Assembly (NCBI RefSeq): GCF_001625015.1
Contig: NZ_LVWJ02000014.1
Span: 1,550,001 to 1,614,000 of the forward strand
Direction: 5' to 3'
Source: Lewinella sp. 4G2
GTDB taxonomy: Bacteria > Bacteroidota > Bacteroidia > Chitinophagales > Saprospiraceae
DNA: 64,000 nucleotides
The position numbers and the translations under genes were made by a program. Below the pieces are notes generated by a model that saw only the letters and a list, made by a program, of their open reading frames with translations, was not told where the DNA came from and did no database searches. The first letter of the stretch is position 1, and each line of letters starts with the position of its first letter. This document shows positions 9,862-19,700 of this stretch, piece by piece.

Positions 9862-10974
9862 TTAGAGCTCAACTGGAAACGCAACCCGTGGAATCTTAGA
9901 TCTGTAAAGACTTGCTTTGATCACTCCCGCACGTAAAAGTTGTCCAATAAGTATATAAGGTGCGATGCCAAATCTGCTAGCTGCTGTCTCAAGTTGTCTT
10001 AAACTTTTAAATTCTCGTGTCCGATTGATATACCGCTCTATAGGAAAGCCTCGCATTAGTAAGTCTCTAGCGAACGCGTTTGCTTCGTCCTCTTCATGTT
10101 GATCATGTTCATGTAAATCGCCATCAATCTCTTCTAAAAAAACTTTGGTCTTACCATGTAGTAAAACGTGCCCTGCTTCGTGGAAAAATGCAAACCAACA
10201 GGTATCAGCCCTTTTATCTCTATCTGAAATTTGAATTAGGGGGTGCTGTCTATTGGCAATCCATCGCGTTGCACCGTAAACTGAAGACTTAGCAACGTAC
10301 GGCGTCGTCGCTAATGCCACACCGCATTCGGCACACATCTCTTTTAAACGCGAAAAGTTAAGCGGCTCGTCAATAGATAATTCTCGTGCATCTGCTAGAA
10401 TTGACTTGAAATGCTTACGATCATACGGAGGCAGATTGGGGACGAGTTTGTCAACTTGTCGCTCGCCAAAACATAACCAAGTCGTCGTCGATTGTGGGTT
10501 ACTTACTGACGCTAGACTGCGTTTGAAAGCTACGGAGTATTTTTTGTCTATGTAAATACGGCTCCAGTCTTCTAGTGAAGCTACCCGGAAAAACCGTAAC
10601 AGTTGGCGCAACTGTTCTACACCTCTACGACGAGCGGTAATCAATCTTGCATCTTTCAAAAATTTGATCGACTCTTTAAAGCCCTCCAATAATGGGACTT
10701 CTGCTTCAAGCTTCTGTTCCTGTTCTAATCGCAGTTGCTGCTGCTGGTAATCGCTCTCCAGGTTTAGCCAAACTAGCGCGGGGATATTCAGAACCATCTC
10801 CAGTTTTCCAGCCATTTCTCGGGTGAGAGATATGTCACCTTTAATCAACTGGCTAAGTTTACTCGGCTGATAACCAATCCGTTCAGCTAACTCCCCTTGA
10901 GGCATACCTAGTACGTCCAAAGTTTCCCGTATGGTATCTCCCGGTGTAATAAGTTGTGTCTTGTCAATTTTCAT
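9862..10974 (-). CDS. XRE-family antitoxin fused to an ImmA/IrrE (M78) metallopeptidase-like domain
   Basis: A 370-residue protein. Residues about 10-70 form a Cro/C1-type helix-turn-helix of HigA type (MPQGELAERIGYQPSKLSQL). The C-terminal half carries the zinc-binding motif HEAGH at 265-269, typical of ImmA/IrrE (COG2856) proteins. The HigB-like gene lies 10 bp upstream on the same strand, giving toxin-first order as in higBA. By family knowledge the HTH part represses the operon and neutralises the toxin; the peptidase-like part may link antitoxin loss to a stress or phage signal. Just past the TAA stop, AAGAAAGT/ACTTTCTT inverted sequences (9805-9864) could form a terminator hairpin. Confidence 0.85.
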   Translation of the reverse strand: MKIDKTQLITPGDTIRETLDVLGMPQGELAERIGYQPSKLSQLIKGDISLTREMAGKLEMVLNIPALVWLNLESDYQQQQLRLEQEQKLEAEVPLLEGFKESIKFLKDARLITARRRGVEQLRQLLRFFRVASLEDWSRIYIDKKYSVAFKRSLASVSNPQSTTTWLCFGERQVDKLVPNLPPYDRKHFKSILADARELSIDEPLNFSRLKEMCAECGVALATTPYVAKSSVYGATRWIANRQHPLIQISDRDKRADTCWFAFFHEAGHVLLHGKTKVFLEEIDGDLHEHDQHEEDEANAFARDLLMRGFPIERYINRTREFKSLRQLETAASRFGIAPYILIGQLLRAGVIKASLYRSKIPRVAFPVEL

Positions 10975-10984
10975 AAGTCTCGCT

Positions 10985-11311
10985 TCATAAGTTCCCGATT
11001 GCTTCTATAAAAACTTCTGCCGCACGATCATAATTGTACGGTACGTCAGGCCCTCCGCTTTCTGGCGGAAGTACGACACGTATCCGAATCGAGGTCCGGT
11101 CGGTCACAGGGATGGTGATTACTGCTGACCGATTTGTTAAACCCGCTTTACGGATTGCGGGTAGAGATTTGAACGTTCCCAGGTCCGGACAAGCCTTTAG
11201 CTCTCCGTACCGCTGTCTAACCCTACGAGCACAGGACTTGAAGGTCTTTCTGGCTTTTTCAACATTTTCTGTCGATTCTGCTAGCGATGGGGTATCAAAT
11301 CTAACTTCCAA
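10985..11311 (-). CDS. HigB/RelE-like toxin
   Basis: A 108-residue basic protein with the layout of HigB-type mRNA interferases: an N-terminal helical stretch with KTFKSCARRVRQRYGELKAC, an LP-containing loop (FKSLPAIRK), then beta strands ending near EVFIEAIGNL. The assignment comes from size, pattern and position directly before an XRE-ImmA antitoxin rather than a unique motif. The only usable start in frame is a TTG at 11311-11309, reading LEVRFDTP in the genome code. About 65 bp upstream on this strand is TATCTTTA (11376-11383 complement), close to the TAnnTTTG element and a candidate promoter. The 260 bp between this gene and the 11571 gene hold no other feature I can support. Confidence 0.65.
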   Translation of the reverse strand: MEVRFDTPSLAESTENVEKARKTFKSCARRVRQRYGELKACPDLGTFKSLPAIRKAGLTNRSAVITIPVTDRTSIRIRVVLPPESGGPDVPYNYDRAAEVFIEAIGNL

Positions 11312-11570
11312 GTCTTAATTTTGTGTCCTTACTATGGCAACTATATTTTTACCTTAAAGTTTGCAGATTGCCGTGTAAAGATAACTTTTTTGAAGAAAAC
11401 AAGCTGAAAATTCTGAAACTACCCATCATTCGAAGATGATAAGTGTGACCTCTCATCAAGCACATCACTACTCTATATCACTCGTGTTGTATTCGAGCCC
11501 TACAGAGAGCTAATCTCTATTCAAACTTTTTCCATGACTATCCTGAATTCCACAACTATTAAACTGGAGC

Positions 11571-12224
11571 ATGCCCTCCACCAAAAAAGTTACTACCATG
11601 AATTTGAGCCCTCCTCAAAACATTGCAAATGCTATTCGAAGTCTTGAAACGTATCTGCGAAATCCTAAGAACCTAAATAGCTTGTATAGCCAAGCTTCAC
11701 GGCAAGTCAAGACCAAAGCTTGCCAGAAACGGAAAATTTCCCAGACCTCTGCTACAAGGGCGGTTGTTCACGATAGCTACGAAGCATTACGCAGGAAGCT
11801 GTTGAATGGCAAAGTCGAAGACCTTTCGGAAGAAAACATTACGAGCTTACTTCGTAGCATAATTGCTCTCAGAGCAAAACAGTATGGTAAGCCCGGTTCT
11901 AATCACCGTAAGGTATCACAAGCAAGTGATGAATTCAACGTCGATTTTCATGATCCGCCGCAGGTGTCTACTGAAAACCACTTAGAAGAAGATTGCTCCG
12001 AAGCCTTTCTGTATCTTAAGAAGTATCTCAAGCTAAATAAGGTAGATGAATTTCTTCTGAGAGAAATGCTGGCCGGAGTAAAATACAACAAGTCTCAACT
12101 CGCGAAAACGCTTGATATCACTCCTCAACAGGTCCAAGGAAAGAGAGATTACCTAAGGCGTAGAATCAATGACCTTAATAAGGTCGAACCTTTACGAAAA
12201 AGGCTGGCTAAACAGCATATCTAG
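11571..12224 (+). CDS. Putative DNA-binding regulator with sigma-region-4-like HTH
   Basis: A 217-residue basic protein. The C-terminal part (about 155-205) reads as a helix-turn-helix like sigma-70 region 4: a first helix FLLREMLAGVKYNKSQLAKT, then LDITPQQVQGKRDYLRRRI. Residues 80-110 also look helical. There is no signal peptide or membrane segment. It starts ATG at 11571 (a second ATG at 11598 is possible) behind CTGGAG. It lies 160 bp upstream of the patatin gene on the same strand, so it could regulate the CBASS operon, but separate control cannot be excluded. I do not recognise a named family. Confidence 0.65.
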   Translation: MPSTKKVTTMNLSPPQNIANAIRSLETYLRNPKNLNSLYSQASRQVKTKACQKRKISQTSATRAVVHDSYEALRRKLLNGKVEDLSEENITSLLRSIIALRAKQYGKPGSNHRKVSQASDEFNVDFHDPPQVSTENHLEEDCSEAFLYLKKYLKLNKVDEFLLREMLAGVKYNKSQLAKTLDITPQQVQGKRDYLRRRINDLNKVEPLRKRLAKQHI

Positions 12225-12386
12225 CTAGAACTATCAACATTTAAGCTCAGAACTGTACATCTAACACGCTAGGCCCTACTTAACAACAAGCAACCATGCG
12301 GAGCTATCGAATAGTATCTCTTCCCAGAGTGTCTAACACACTCATGCCCCTCATTCAGAACCTTTACATTCAATCAACTTGACCAA

Positions 12387-13379
12387 ATGAAAAATACATA
12401 CAACATACTCTCCATAGATGGAGGTGGAATTAGAGGCCTATACGCCGCAGCCGTTATCCATCAGATCGAGCGCAACCTCGGTCCAATTCATACCGGCTTT
12501 GACATGGTTTGCGGCACCTCCACTGGCGGCCTGATCGCCCTTGGCCTTATTACAGGAATGTCTGCGAAAGACTTGCGAAAATTCTACTTTGACCGTGGCG
12601 CTAAAATCTTTCCCCGGAAAACGCAATTTGCTCGTCTACTAGGACACATCAAGCAACTGTTAGGCAATGGCTATTCTAGTGAAACTTTGAAAAAGGAGAT
12701 TGAAGAAGTCTTTGGGACCGAGGCGGTAATGGCTGACGCATTAATTGAAGGCTTAATACCATCATATAATATCTCTAAAGGCCAGCCTATCGTCTTCAAA
12801 TCCCCACACGAAGCTGCTGACTATTGCCGGGATGGATCAATTCCCATCGTGGATATAGCCATGGCTACTGCCTCCGCTCCAACCTACTTCCGGAACCACA
12901 CAATTGACCACGATAACCTACCTAACACAAACTGTACCGATGGAGGCGTGTGGTGTAATAATCCTGCACTAGCGGGACTTCTCGAAGCACGCACTCATTT
13001 CGTCGGAGAGGGAAAGGCCTACGATCATGTAAACATCATTTCCGTATCCACAGCTCCTAAACCTTCCGGCCGTCAATTCAAGGGTGGAGGCCTTTTAAAC
13101 TGGAAAGGTGACATAGTAGGTGCAGCCATCACTGGCCAATCTCACTTCACGCATAGGTTCCTGACTAATCTTCACGAAACCCCATCGTCTGATGTCACCT
13201 ACCATCGAATTAATCCGGAAAATCTCTCCATAGAGCAGCAAAAGTTGCTAGAAATGGACCTAGCTTCTACCCCTGCCCTTGAGCAACTCGAAAGACTTGG
13301 GACCCACGATGGCCAGCACTTCGTCGCGCAGCATCGTGGTATCCTGACCTCTATCTATCAATCATCTATCACCACCTAA
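12387..13379 (+). CDS. CBASS effector: patatin-like phospholipase (CapV type)
   Basis: A 330-residue patatin-family lipase. The oxyanion-hole motif DGGGIRG starts at residue 11, the nucleophile serine is S45 in GTSTG (43-47), and the catalytic aspartate is D185 in DGGVWCNNPA. There is no signal peptide, consistent with a cytoplasmic enzyme acting on the inner membrane. In CBASS, CapV phospholipases are switched on by a cyclic dinucleotide and destroy membrane lipids, killing the infected cell. The next gene, 12 bp downstream, is the nucleotidyltransferase that would make the signal. The start has no strong Shine-Dalgarno sequence, usual for this phylum. Confidence 0.93.
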   Translation: MKNTYNILSIDGGGIRGLYAAAVIHQIERNLGPIHTGFDMVCGTSTGGLIALGLITGMSAKDLRKFYFDRGAKIFPRKTQFARLLGHIKQLLGNGYSSETLKKEIEEVFGTEAVMADALIEGLIPSYNISKGQPIVFKSPHEAADYCRDGSIPIVDIAMATASAPTYFRNHTIDHDNLPNTNCTDGGVWCNNPALAGLLEARTHFVGEGKAYDHVNIISVSTAPKPSGRQFKGGGLLNWKGDIVGAAITGQSHFTHRFLTNLHETPSSDVTYHRINPENLSIEQQKLLEMDLASTPALEQLERLGTHDGQHFVAQHRGILTSIYQSSITT

Positions 13380-13391
13380 ATCATCCTAACC

Positions 13392-14336
13392 ATGGCAAAC
13401 TGCCACAAACTGTTTCTCACTTTTAACAGTGACCTTAAAATCACTACCACGAAGAAAAGGAACCTCATCAAGTCCAAAGATTCACTACGTGATCGCATCC
13501 GTAAATGGTTCAGAGAAAATCGACCAGATTACGTACCCCTTTTTTGGATACAGGGCTCCTACAAAATGAAGGTGGTAATTCGCACTAAAGACGACACGTG
13601 TGACCTCGATGACGGTATTTACTTCGCCCGTAAAATCGACGTCAGCCCATCTACTATGCAGGGGTGGATATACCAAGCCGTAAGCGGCCATACTGGCAAC
13701 GCATCCCAGCGTCAGAAATGCGTACGAGTAGACTTCGCCGGTAACTACCATATCGACTACCCAATCTATCAAAACGAAGACCAGGACACAGCACCTTGGC
13801 TGTGTATTAAGGATGGGGCATGGGATGATGAGCAAAGTGATCCTAAAGCCTATGTAGATTGGTTCAATGAGCGCAAAACGGACCAACTTGCCCGGATCAT
13901 TCGTTATCTAAAATCTTGGGGAGACAACGTACGTCACAATATGCTAAGTGGCTTAGCTATGACACTCCTCGCAGAGGATAACTACTATCAAGATGAACGT
14001 GATGACGAAGCCTTACTACAGACGCTCCGTAATGTTCAAGCATCTCTAGAAGATGAATGGACTGCCGTCATGCCAACGGTTCCTAATGACGATGTCATTA
14101 AAAAGCATGACAAAGACTTCCAGAAACGATTCTTCGACAAACTAGATGCCCTCATTACGGATGGAGAGTCTGCACTGGAACAAGAATCAGAACTCAAAGC
14201 CAGTAAATTATGGCGTAAGCACCTTGGCGCTCGCTTTCCTCTCGGTAAGGCCCCAAGCGGCAGCCGCTCTGACAGTCTACGTGAAGTTGCTGACCGTGGA
14301 ATGTTCTCTCCTTACTTCTCCATAGACCTACAGTAG
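13392..14336 (+). CDS. CBASS cyclic-oligonucleotide synthase (CD-NTase)
   Basis: A 314-residue cGAS/DncV-like nucleotidyltransferase. The G-S motif is at G55-S56 (QGSYKM), the metal-binding acids are at D71-L-D73-D74 (DLDDGIYF), and a third acid lies at D122 in HIDYP, with D114 nearby. A helical C-terminal domain follows. It would make the second messenger that activates the phospholipase encoded just upstream. The C-terminus ends FSPYFSIDLQ; the extreme C-terminus of CD-NTases is the site conjugated by E1/E2-type CBASS proteins in characterised systems. Only 2 bp separate the stop from the E2-like gene. I cannot assign the clade or product by eye; pairing with a CapV effector makes a cyclic dinucleotide such as cGAMP plausible. 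Confidence 0.93.
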   Translation: MANCHKLFLTFNSDLKITTTKKRNLIKSKDSLRDRIRKWFRENRPDYVPLFWIQGSYKMKVVIRTKDDTCDLDDGIYFARKIDVSPSTMQGWIYQAVSGHTGNASQRQKCVRVDFAGNYHIDYPIYQNEDQDTAPWLCIKDGAWDDEQSDPKAYVDWFNERKTDQLARIIRYLKSWGDNVRHNMLSGLAMTLLAEDNYYQDERDDEALLQTLRNVQASLEDEWTAVMPTVPNDDVIKKHDKDFQKRFFDKLDALITDGESALEQESELKASKLWRKHLGARFPLGKAPSGSRSDSLREVADRGMFSPYFSIDLQ

Positions 14337-14338
14337 CT

Positions 14339-15016
14339 ATGACTAAAGAAGAAATACTTGGTGTATTAGACAATTATCCCACTTTGCGGTTACGCAAATA
14401 CCCAAGTAGAATTGAAGGGGACTTCACCATAAAGGATGCTAACGGTGCCGCCCTCGCTACCTATCCGATAAGTATAAGATTGTATCAACAAAGCTTCAAA
14501 AAGTACTTCCCCGTAGTTTACCTACTCGACGACTCGTTAACTAGAAGTGCAGATCGTCATATATATTCTTCAGGGCGACTATGTCTCGCTACCGATTTTG
14601 CTCAAGCCATCTACTATAGAGATCATAAACTAGGACTACAGGAGTTTCTGGAACTAGTACTAGCACCATTTCTAGCCGCGCAAACAATGATAGAAGAGGG
14701 CTTGGCCACCAACGTTTTTCCAAAAGGTGAACGAAGCCACGGAACTTTAGGAATTGTTGAAGAATACTGCGCTTTTTGGAATGTGTCCACTCCAGAAAAT
14801 GCTCTAACCTACATGGAGGCCTACCTACTATCCGGCTCCAAGCAACGTAACATCCCTTGTATATGCGGAAGCGGGATAAAGTATAAAAGGTGTTGTCTAG
14901 CAAAGGTTAACACTATCAACTTCATCGATCGCGAATTAATTAAGAATGACTCCATAAAAGTCCGGACTTGGATAGATAAGGGCAAGCCAAATGAAAATCA
15001 TAATTTCAACCAGTGA
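14339..15016 (+). CDS. CBASS E2-like conjugating protein with C-terminal SEC-C zinc motif
   Basis: A 225-residue protein. Residues about 10-150 look like a bacterial E2/UBC fold: beta strands with PISIRLY and FPVVYLLDD, then H74 and SSGRLC, with candidate catalytic cysteine C82. The C-terminal part carries a SEC-C motif with C174, C176, C185 and C186 (PCICGSGIKYKRCC), a zinc-binding hook. No E1 or JAB deconjugase gene is present, so this resembles a type II-short CBASS operon, in which an E2-only protein primes the CD-NTase. By family knowledge the cysteine would form a thioester with the CD-NTase C-terminus. The SEC-C tail may dock a partner; that is inference. The next gene is convergent, with a 48-bp gap. 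Confidence 0.82.
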   Translation: MTKEEILGVLDNYPTLRLRKYPSRIEGDFTIKDANGAALATYPISIRLYQQSFKKYFPVVYLLDDSLTRSADRHIYSSGRLCLATDFAQAIYYRDHKLGLQEFLELVLAPFLAAQTMIEEGLATNVFPKGERSHGTLGIVEEYCAFWNVSTPENALTYMEAYLLSGSKQRNIPCICGSGIKYKRCCLAKVNTINFIDRELIKNDSIKVRTWIDKGKPNENHNFNQ

Positions 15017-15064
15017 GTGAGCTTGGGCCTCGAGCCTTCCTAAAAAAGCGACCCTTCCAAAAAA

Positions 15065-16519
15065 TCACCCACCCCAAATCCCACCCAAAACCCCCATCAA
15101 CCACCCCCGCAACACCAACCCATCCACCGTATAATTATTCACCATCACCGCAAAGGCCAGCTCCCGCCCATCCCGCGCGGTGGTGTAGCCGGCGTAGCAG
15201 CGGACGGCGTGTAACGAACCGGACTTCGCCGACAGCCGGCCCTCCGCCCCCGTGCCGCGGAGGCGGTACTTTAGGCTACCCGACCGCCCGGCAACGGGGA
15301 GGGTGGATCGCCAGGCGGTGTTGGCGGATTGGTCCCGCAGCAGGGCCGTCATGAAGCTGGGGGAGAAGAAATTGCGAGGGCCAAGGCCGCTACCGTCCAC
15401 GAGGTGGAGGGAAGCCGTGGGCAAACCCCGTTCCGCCAGCCAATCCCGGATGGCCTGGGCACCCGTCGCCTGGTTGAGGGCGCCACCGCGGGCTTTGCCG
15501 ATCTCCCGGAGCATAGCTTCGGCATACAGGTTATTACTCCGCATATTGGTCCTTTCAATCAATTGCAGCAGGGTGGGGGAGGTGTACACGTCGAGCGACT
15601 GGTACTGGGAAAAACGGACGCCCCCAACCGTCCGGTCGGATTCCGGCGGTAAGGATACCGAAATACCTTCCGCCTCCAGATATTCCGACAGCGCCCGAGC
15701 TGCGTACAGCGCGGGTTCGGGGATGGAGCCCCGGATCGTAAAGCGTTTCGTCCCCACGGGGATGCTCCCCCGCACTACGGCCCGGTCGTCCAGCGGGGCG
15801 GCGTAGATGTAGGCCTGGTCTCCGCTCCCCTTCGGGCCACTGGTGAGTTCGTTGATGAGGACCAGCCCCTTCATCTCCGGCCTGGTCCCCTTGATGACCG
15901 GCGGCGTCCCCAACGTACTCCGCTGGATGAGGTCCAGCGAATAACTATTCTCGTGGATGTTCAACCCGTAAGCCCCCGCCCCGTAGTAATTCCCGAGGTC
16001 GGACCACGGCCAGTCCGCCGCCGCCCCGTCCGTCCCGAAGTAACTCGCATCACCCACGACGCGCCCTTCAATCCGCCGAATACCCGCCCGGGCGACGGCC
16101 GCCCGCCACCGCTCCAGCAACGCCGGCAACCGGGGCACGCCATTCATATAAGGACTGGCCAACGACGGGTCACCCCCACCAACTATATAAAGGTCTCCCC
16201 GCAGGGTCCCATCAACTACCGTACCGGTCATCACTAACTCCGTCGTAAACCGGTGGTCCGGCCCCAGAACGTCATAGGCCGCTGCCGTCGTCACCAACTT
16301 CAACGTAGATGCAGGAATCAATGCCTGCTCCGCTGCGTGGGATGCCACCCGCTCCCCCGTCGCCAAGTCAATCACGTCAATACCAATGGAGGCCCCGGCC
16401 AATTCCGGCCGATCAACAAATTCCGCAATCCGCTCGGCGAGGGTAGTCTGCGCTCGTAGTCCCACGGACTGTGCACACAGTCCCACCATCACCAGTACTC
16501 CGATAACAGTTCTATACAT
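15065..16519 (-). CDS. dacB: D-alanyl-D-alanine carboxypeptidase/endopeptidase (PBP4 type)
   Basis: A penicillin-binding protein of peptidase family S13 that trims or cleaves peptidoglycan cross-links in the periplasm. The start at 16519 gives 484 residues beginning with a signal peptide (MYRTVIGVLVMVGL, cleavage near LRAQ). An in-frame upstream extension to 16585 is less likely because it precedes the signal peptide. The active-site S-T-L-K is near residue 70 (IPASTLKL), SNN near 326 (MRSNNLYAEA) and K-S-G near 430 (SAKSGSL). All three family motifs are intact. It is convergent with the CBASS operon and marks the return to GC-rich housekeeping sequence. Confidence 0.94.
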   Translation of the reverse strand: MYRTVIGVLVMVGLCAQSVGLRAQTTLAERIAEFVDRPELAGASIGIDVIDLATGERVASHAAEQALIPASTLKLVTTAAAYDVLGPDHRFTTELVMTGTVVDGTLRGDLYIVGGGDPSLASPYMNGVPRLPALLERWRAAVARAGIRRIEGRVVGDASYFGTDGAAADWPWSDLGNYYGAGAYGLNIHENSYSLDLIQRSTLGTPPVIKGTRPEMKGLVLINELTSGPKGSGDQAYIYAAPLDDRAVVRGSIPVGTKRFTIRGSIPEPALYAARALSEYLEAEGISVSLPPESDRTVGGVRFSQYQSLDVYTSPTLLQLIERTNMRSNNLYAEAMLREIGKARGGALNQATGAQAIRDWLAERGLPTASLHLVDGSGLGPRNFFSPSFMTALLRDQSANTAWRSTLPVAGRSGSLKYRLRGTGAEGRLSAKSGSLHAVRCYAGYTTARDGRELAFAVMVNNYTVDGLVLRGWLMGVLGGIWGG

Positions 16520-16614
16520 AGATTCTACATCAGACTTCCGATCCCGGTAGGGATCACCATGATAGCCCGGGATCAGAAGAACCAAAGGTTCTGAAAGATC
16601 CCGGGAAACTTTAA

Positions 16615-16776
16615 GACGTTAGATTTTAGACCTTAGATTTTAGACGTAGTACGGTCTAAAATCTAACCTCTAAATTCCCACCAACCCCGCACCCGCGGCA
16701 GCGCCCAATTAAGACCTTAGATTTTAGACAAGGCTTCGGTCCAACGTCTAAAATATAAAATCTAACGTCTAAAATC
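16615..16776. repeat. Composite repeat: two AT-rich hairpins around the 18-bp GC-rich motif
   Basis: The first inverted repeat (16615-16674) has GACGTTAGATTTTAGAC facing GGTCTAAAATCTAAC. Next comes a one-mismatch copy of the 18-bp motif (16689-16706, GCACCCGCGGCAGCGCCC). The second inverted repeat (16713-16776) ends in TCTAACGTCTAAAATC. The element fills most of the gap between dacB and the protease gene and ends one base short of the protease stop codon (16778-16780). Similar elements lie at 28533-28695, 48198-48293, 55422-55519 and 57076-57162. Confidence 0.85.
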
Positions 16777-16777
16777 C

Positions 16778-19700
16778 TCACCGAATTACCACCCGCTGCG
16801 TAAACTGCCGTGCCCCAGATTGCACCCGCAGGAAGTAAACCCCCTGCGCCAGCGCGCTCACGTCCCACTGCGTACGGCCGGCGCCTTCCACGCGGTAATC
16901 CCGCAAACGGCGGCCGGTGGCGTCGTAGAGTTGGCCGTCGAGACCGTCCGTCCAGACGCCGCTGAGGTTGATCGTCAGGGCATCGGTGGCCGGGTTGGGG
17001 AAGATCGAAAGGCTGCGGTCCTCGCCGAAGAAGCGGGTGCTCGTACCCTCGAAGGTGAAGGACCGGACGTTGCTGACGTCACCACCACAAGATTCATTCT
17101 GGCTGGTAACGCGCCAGTACAGCGTGCCGCCGGCGGGAAGATTTGCAATGGTCACCTCATTTTGCGTCGTCGTCTCCGAAGCAATGGGCGACGCAAAATC
17201 ATCCGTCAAACTTACCTCCACGGTGGAACTTTCGGTATTCTGATCGGGGGACCAGTTGAAGGTGACCGCAGCTTCCGGCAGTTCCGCCATGTCGGCGGGG
17301 CTGTTCAACTCACTCGCACCGGCCGCAGCGAGTAGAGTGAGGGGGACGCTAATCTGACGGGCAATACCTCCGTCGGCGGTGACCTCTACGTCCAACGTGT
17401 AGTTGCCCGAGAAGAGGCCGTTCCAGTTGCTGAAGTCCAGTACAAGGGTGCCCTGGTCAAGGTCTAGCGTGCTGGTAAAGTTATTCAGTTCATCAAAACC
17501 AATGTTGACGCTCACGTCGGTACTGGCATCGTAGCTGGCACCTAAGTTGAGAACGAGGTCGCTACCACCGGTCGGATCGTTGAGGCAGGCCTCGAGACCA
17601 TTGCCCTGTGCCTGTACCGAGTAATCAGTGACTTGGCCAGAGGCGGAACAAACGTCGATGCCAAAGAAGTTAAGTTGGCCACCGTCCTGGTTAGCCCCGT
17701 CCGTCAGGCGAAGCGTCCAGGTACCGACGGAAGATGAGGTGCTGAAGGCACCAAATGATTCCGCGGGTTGGTAACTCCCATCGATCGAGATATCGTTGGT
17801 CGAACAGGCGCCGTTGAAGTCCGCGCTGGTCAGAATGGCGGTTGGCGTAAACGTGACGCGCATGTTGTCGCCACCACAACCACCGTTGCTCGGAGGGGTG
17901 AAGAGTTGGATGGTGGTGCCGTCAGGGCTGGTGAGCGTTGCGGAAAGGTCACCAATGAAACTGTGGTCCAGTTCTACGGTCACCTGCAAGTCGCCTACAT
18001 CAAAAGCCTCCGCTACGTCGAGGGTGGCCGTAACTACGGGCGCACCCGAGGCAGAAATGGTTAAAGGCAGGTCCGTACTCACTCCCTGAGCGCACACCTG
18101 GTTAGAGGTGGCAAAGGCAGCAACTCGCCATGGGCTAGCGCCACAAAGGGAATTGGCCCGGACGCGGTAGAAGTAATTGGTTCCGGGATCAAGCAAACCG
18201 TCAATGTCCAGAATGGTGTTGTCGATACCGTCCACGTCGATCACGAGGCCGGTGAAATCGGCGGTGGTGGATACTTGCACCTCGTAGTCGCTGGCGTTGG
18301 CCACTGGGTCCCAAGAGAAATTGGTCAGCAAAGAAACTTCCGTAGCACCATCGAGCGGTTCAAGAATGATGGGGGAGATGGCTTGCGCATCGAACAGATC
18401 GAGCGTCAACGTAATATCGTCGCTCACCGAGCCACCCGTGGCACGTAGCGTGATGGTGTAGATACCTACGGCAATATCGCCCCCCTCCACGGTAAAGGTC
18501 ACGGTTTCACCCGGCCCGGCGGTAGTGCTGGAAAGGCTGGTCGTAAGACCATCCGCACCCTCAACTACGCTGATGTTGGTACCGTTAGGGAAGTTGTTGC
18601 CCAGCGTGAGTTCAAAACTGGTATTGTTACTGGTGCAATTCTGCTGGCAGTTATCGTCCGTCGTAACGATGGCACCTACCTGGGTGAAGTCGAAGCCGTC
18701 CATCTGCGTGAGGCCGGTGCCGCAGGGGTCAAGCCAGCCCTTGATGCTGGTTTCGGGGGTGCCGTCGCCTTCCCAACTGGCCGTGAAGAAGCCGTACTGA
18801 TCGTAACCGGTAGGGTTGTCGCAGGAAGCTGCACCGCGCCATAATTGGCCCCGAACGCGCTTAAAGCGATCGAAGAGGGGAGAGCCGGAAGAGCCTCCTT
18901 CGGTAGTTCCAATATCCCACTGGCTCACCGTAAGGAAGCGGCCGGTATTGCTTTCCGTGAAGGGGTTGACCGCCGACCGAAACACGGTGCTGTAAGTGAA
19001 AGAGATGCGTTTTTCATCCACCCCGGGGTGGTGAACGGCGATAATGGTATCGGTAGGCGCTAATTCTTCCAGCGACCAACCCGCGTAAAAGGGGTTGGCG
19101 GCGGGGTTGACGGGCTCTTCCAACCGCGTTAGGGCCATATCGGAGTTAGCGGAAGCGGCGAGGAAGATGGCACCGGAGTTCGCAATGTTGCGGTTACCGA
19201 AACCCAGCTGCCCACTCTGCGTGGAGCCGGGCTGGCGGCAGGTGGGGCTCTCGAAATTCCAGTACGTTACCACGCTCTGGTCGTTATTAGGGCTGATTGC
19301 ACAGTGGTTCGCCGTCATGAAAAATGGCGCACCATCTTCGTTGGCGTTGTTGATCAGGAAGCCCGTACACTGGTCGCGGCCACCGAGCGTGTACGCGGCC
19401 ACCGAGCGAATAATATCGCGGTAACCATCCACAATTCCCCAACCGTCTTCGTCGCTACACACCACGTCGAGATTACAGCTGCCGGACAGCGACTGGCGCA
19501 CGTCCTCAAAATCGTGGTTCACGAAGGTGAGGTACAGCTGCACTTCCTTCTGCTTGCCGGTGGGCACGCGCAGTTCCACTACCAGCTCGTCGCCACCCAC
19601 GATGGGCGTCCAGAGTTCATTGTGCTCGGCGTTGTCCGATGCGGTAAAGGGGCCGATGGCCTCCTCGTTGGTCGTCAAATACAGGCGGCCACCCTCGGGC

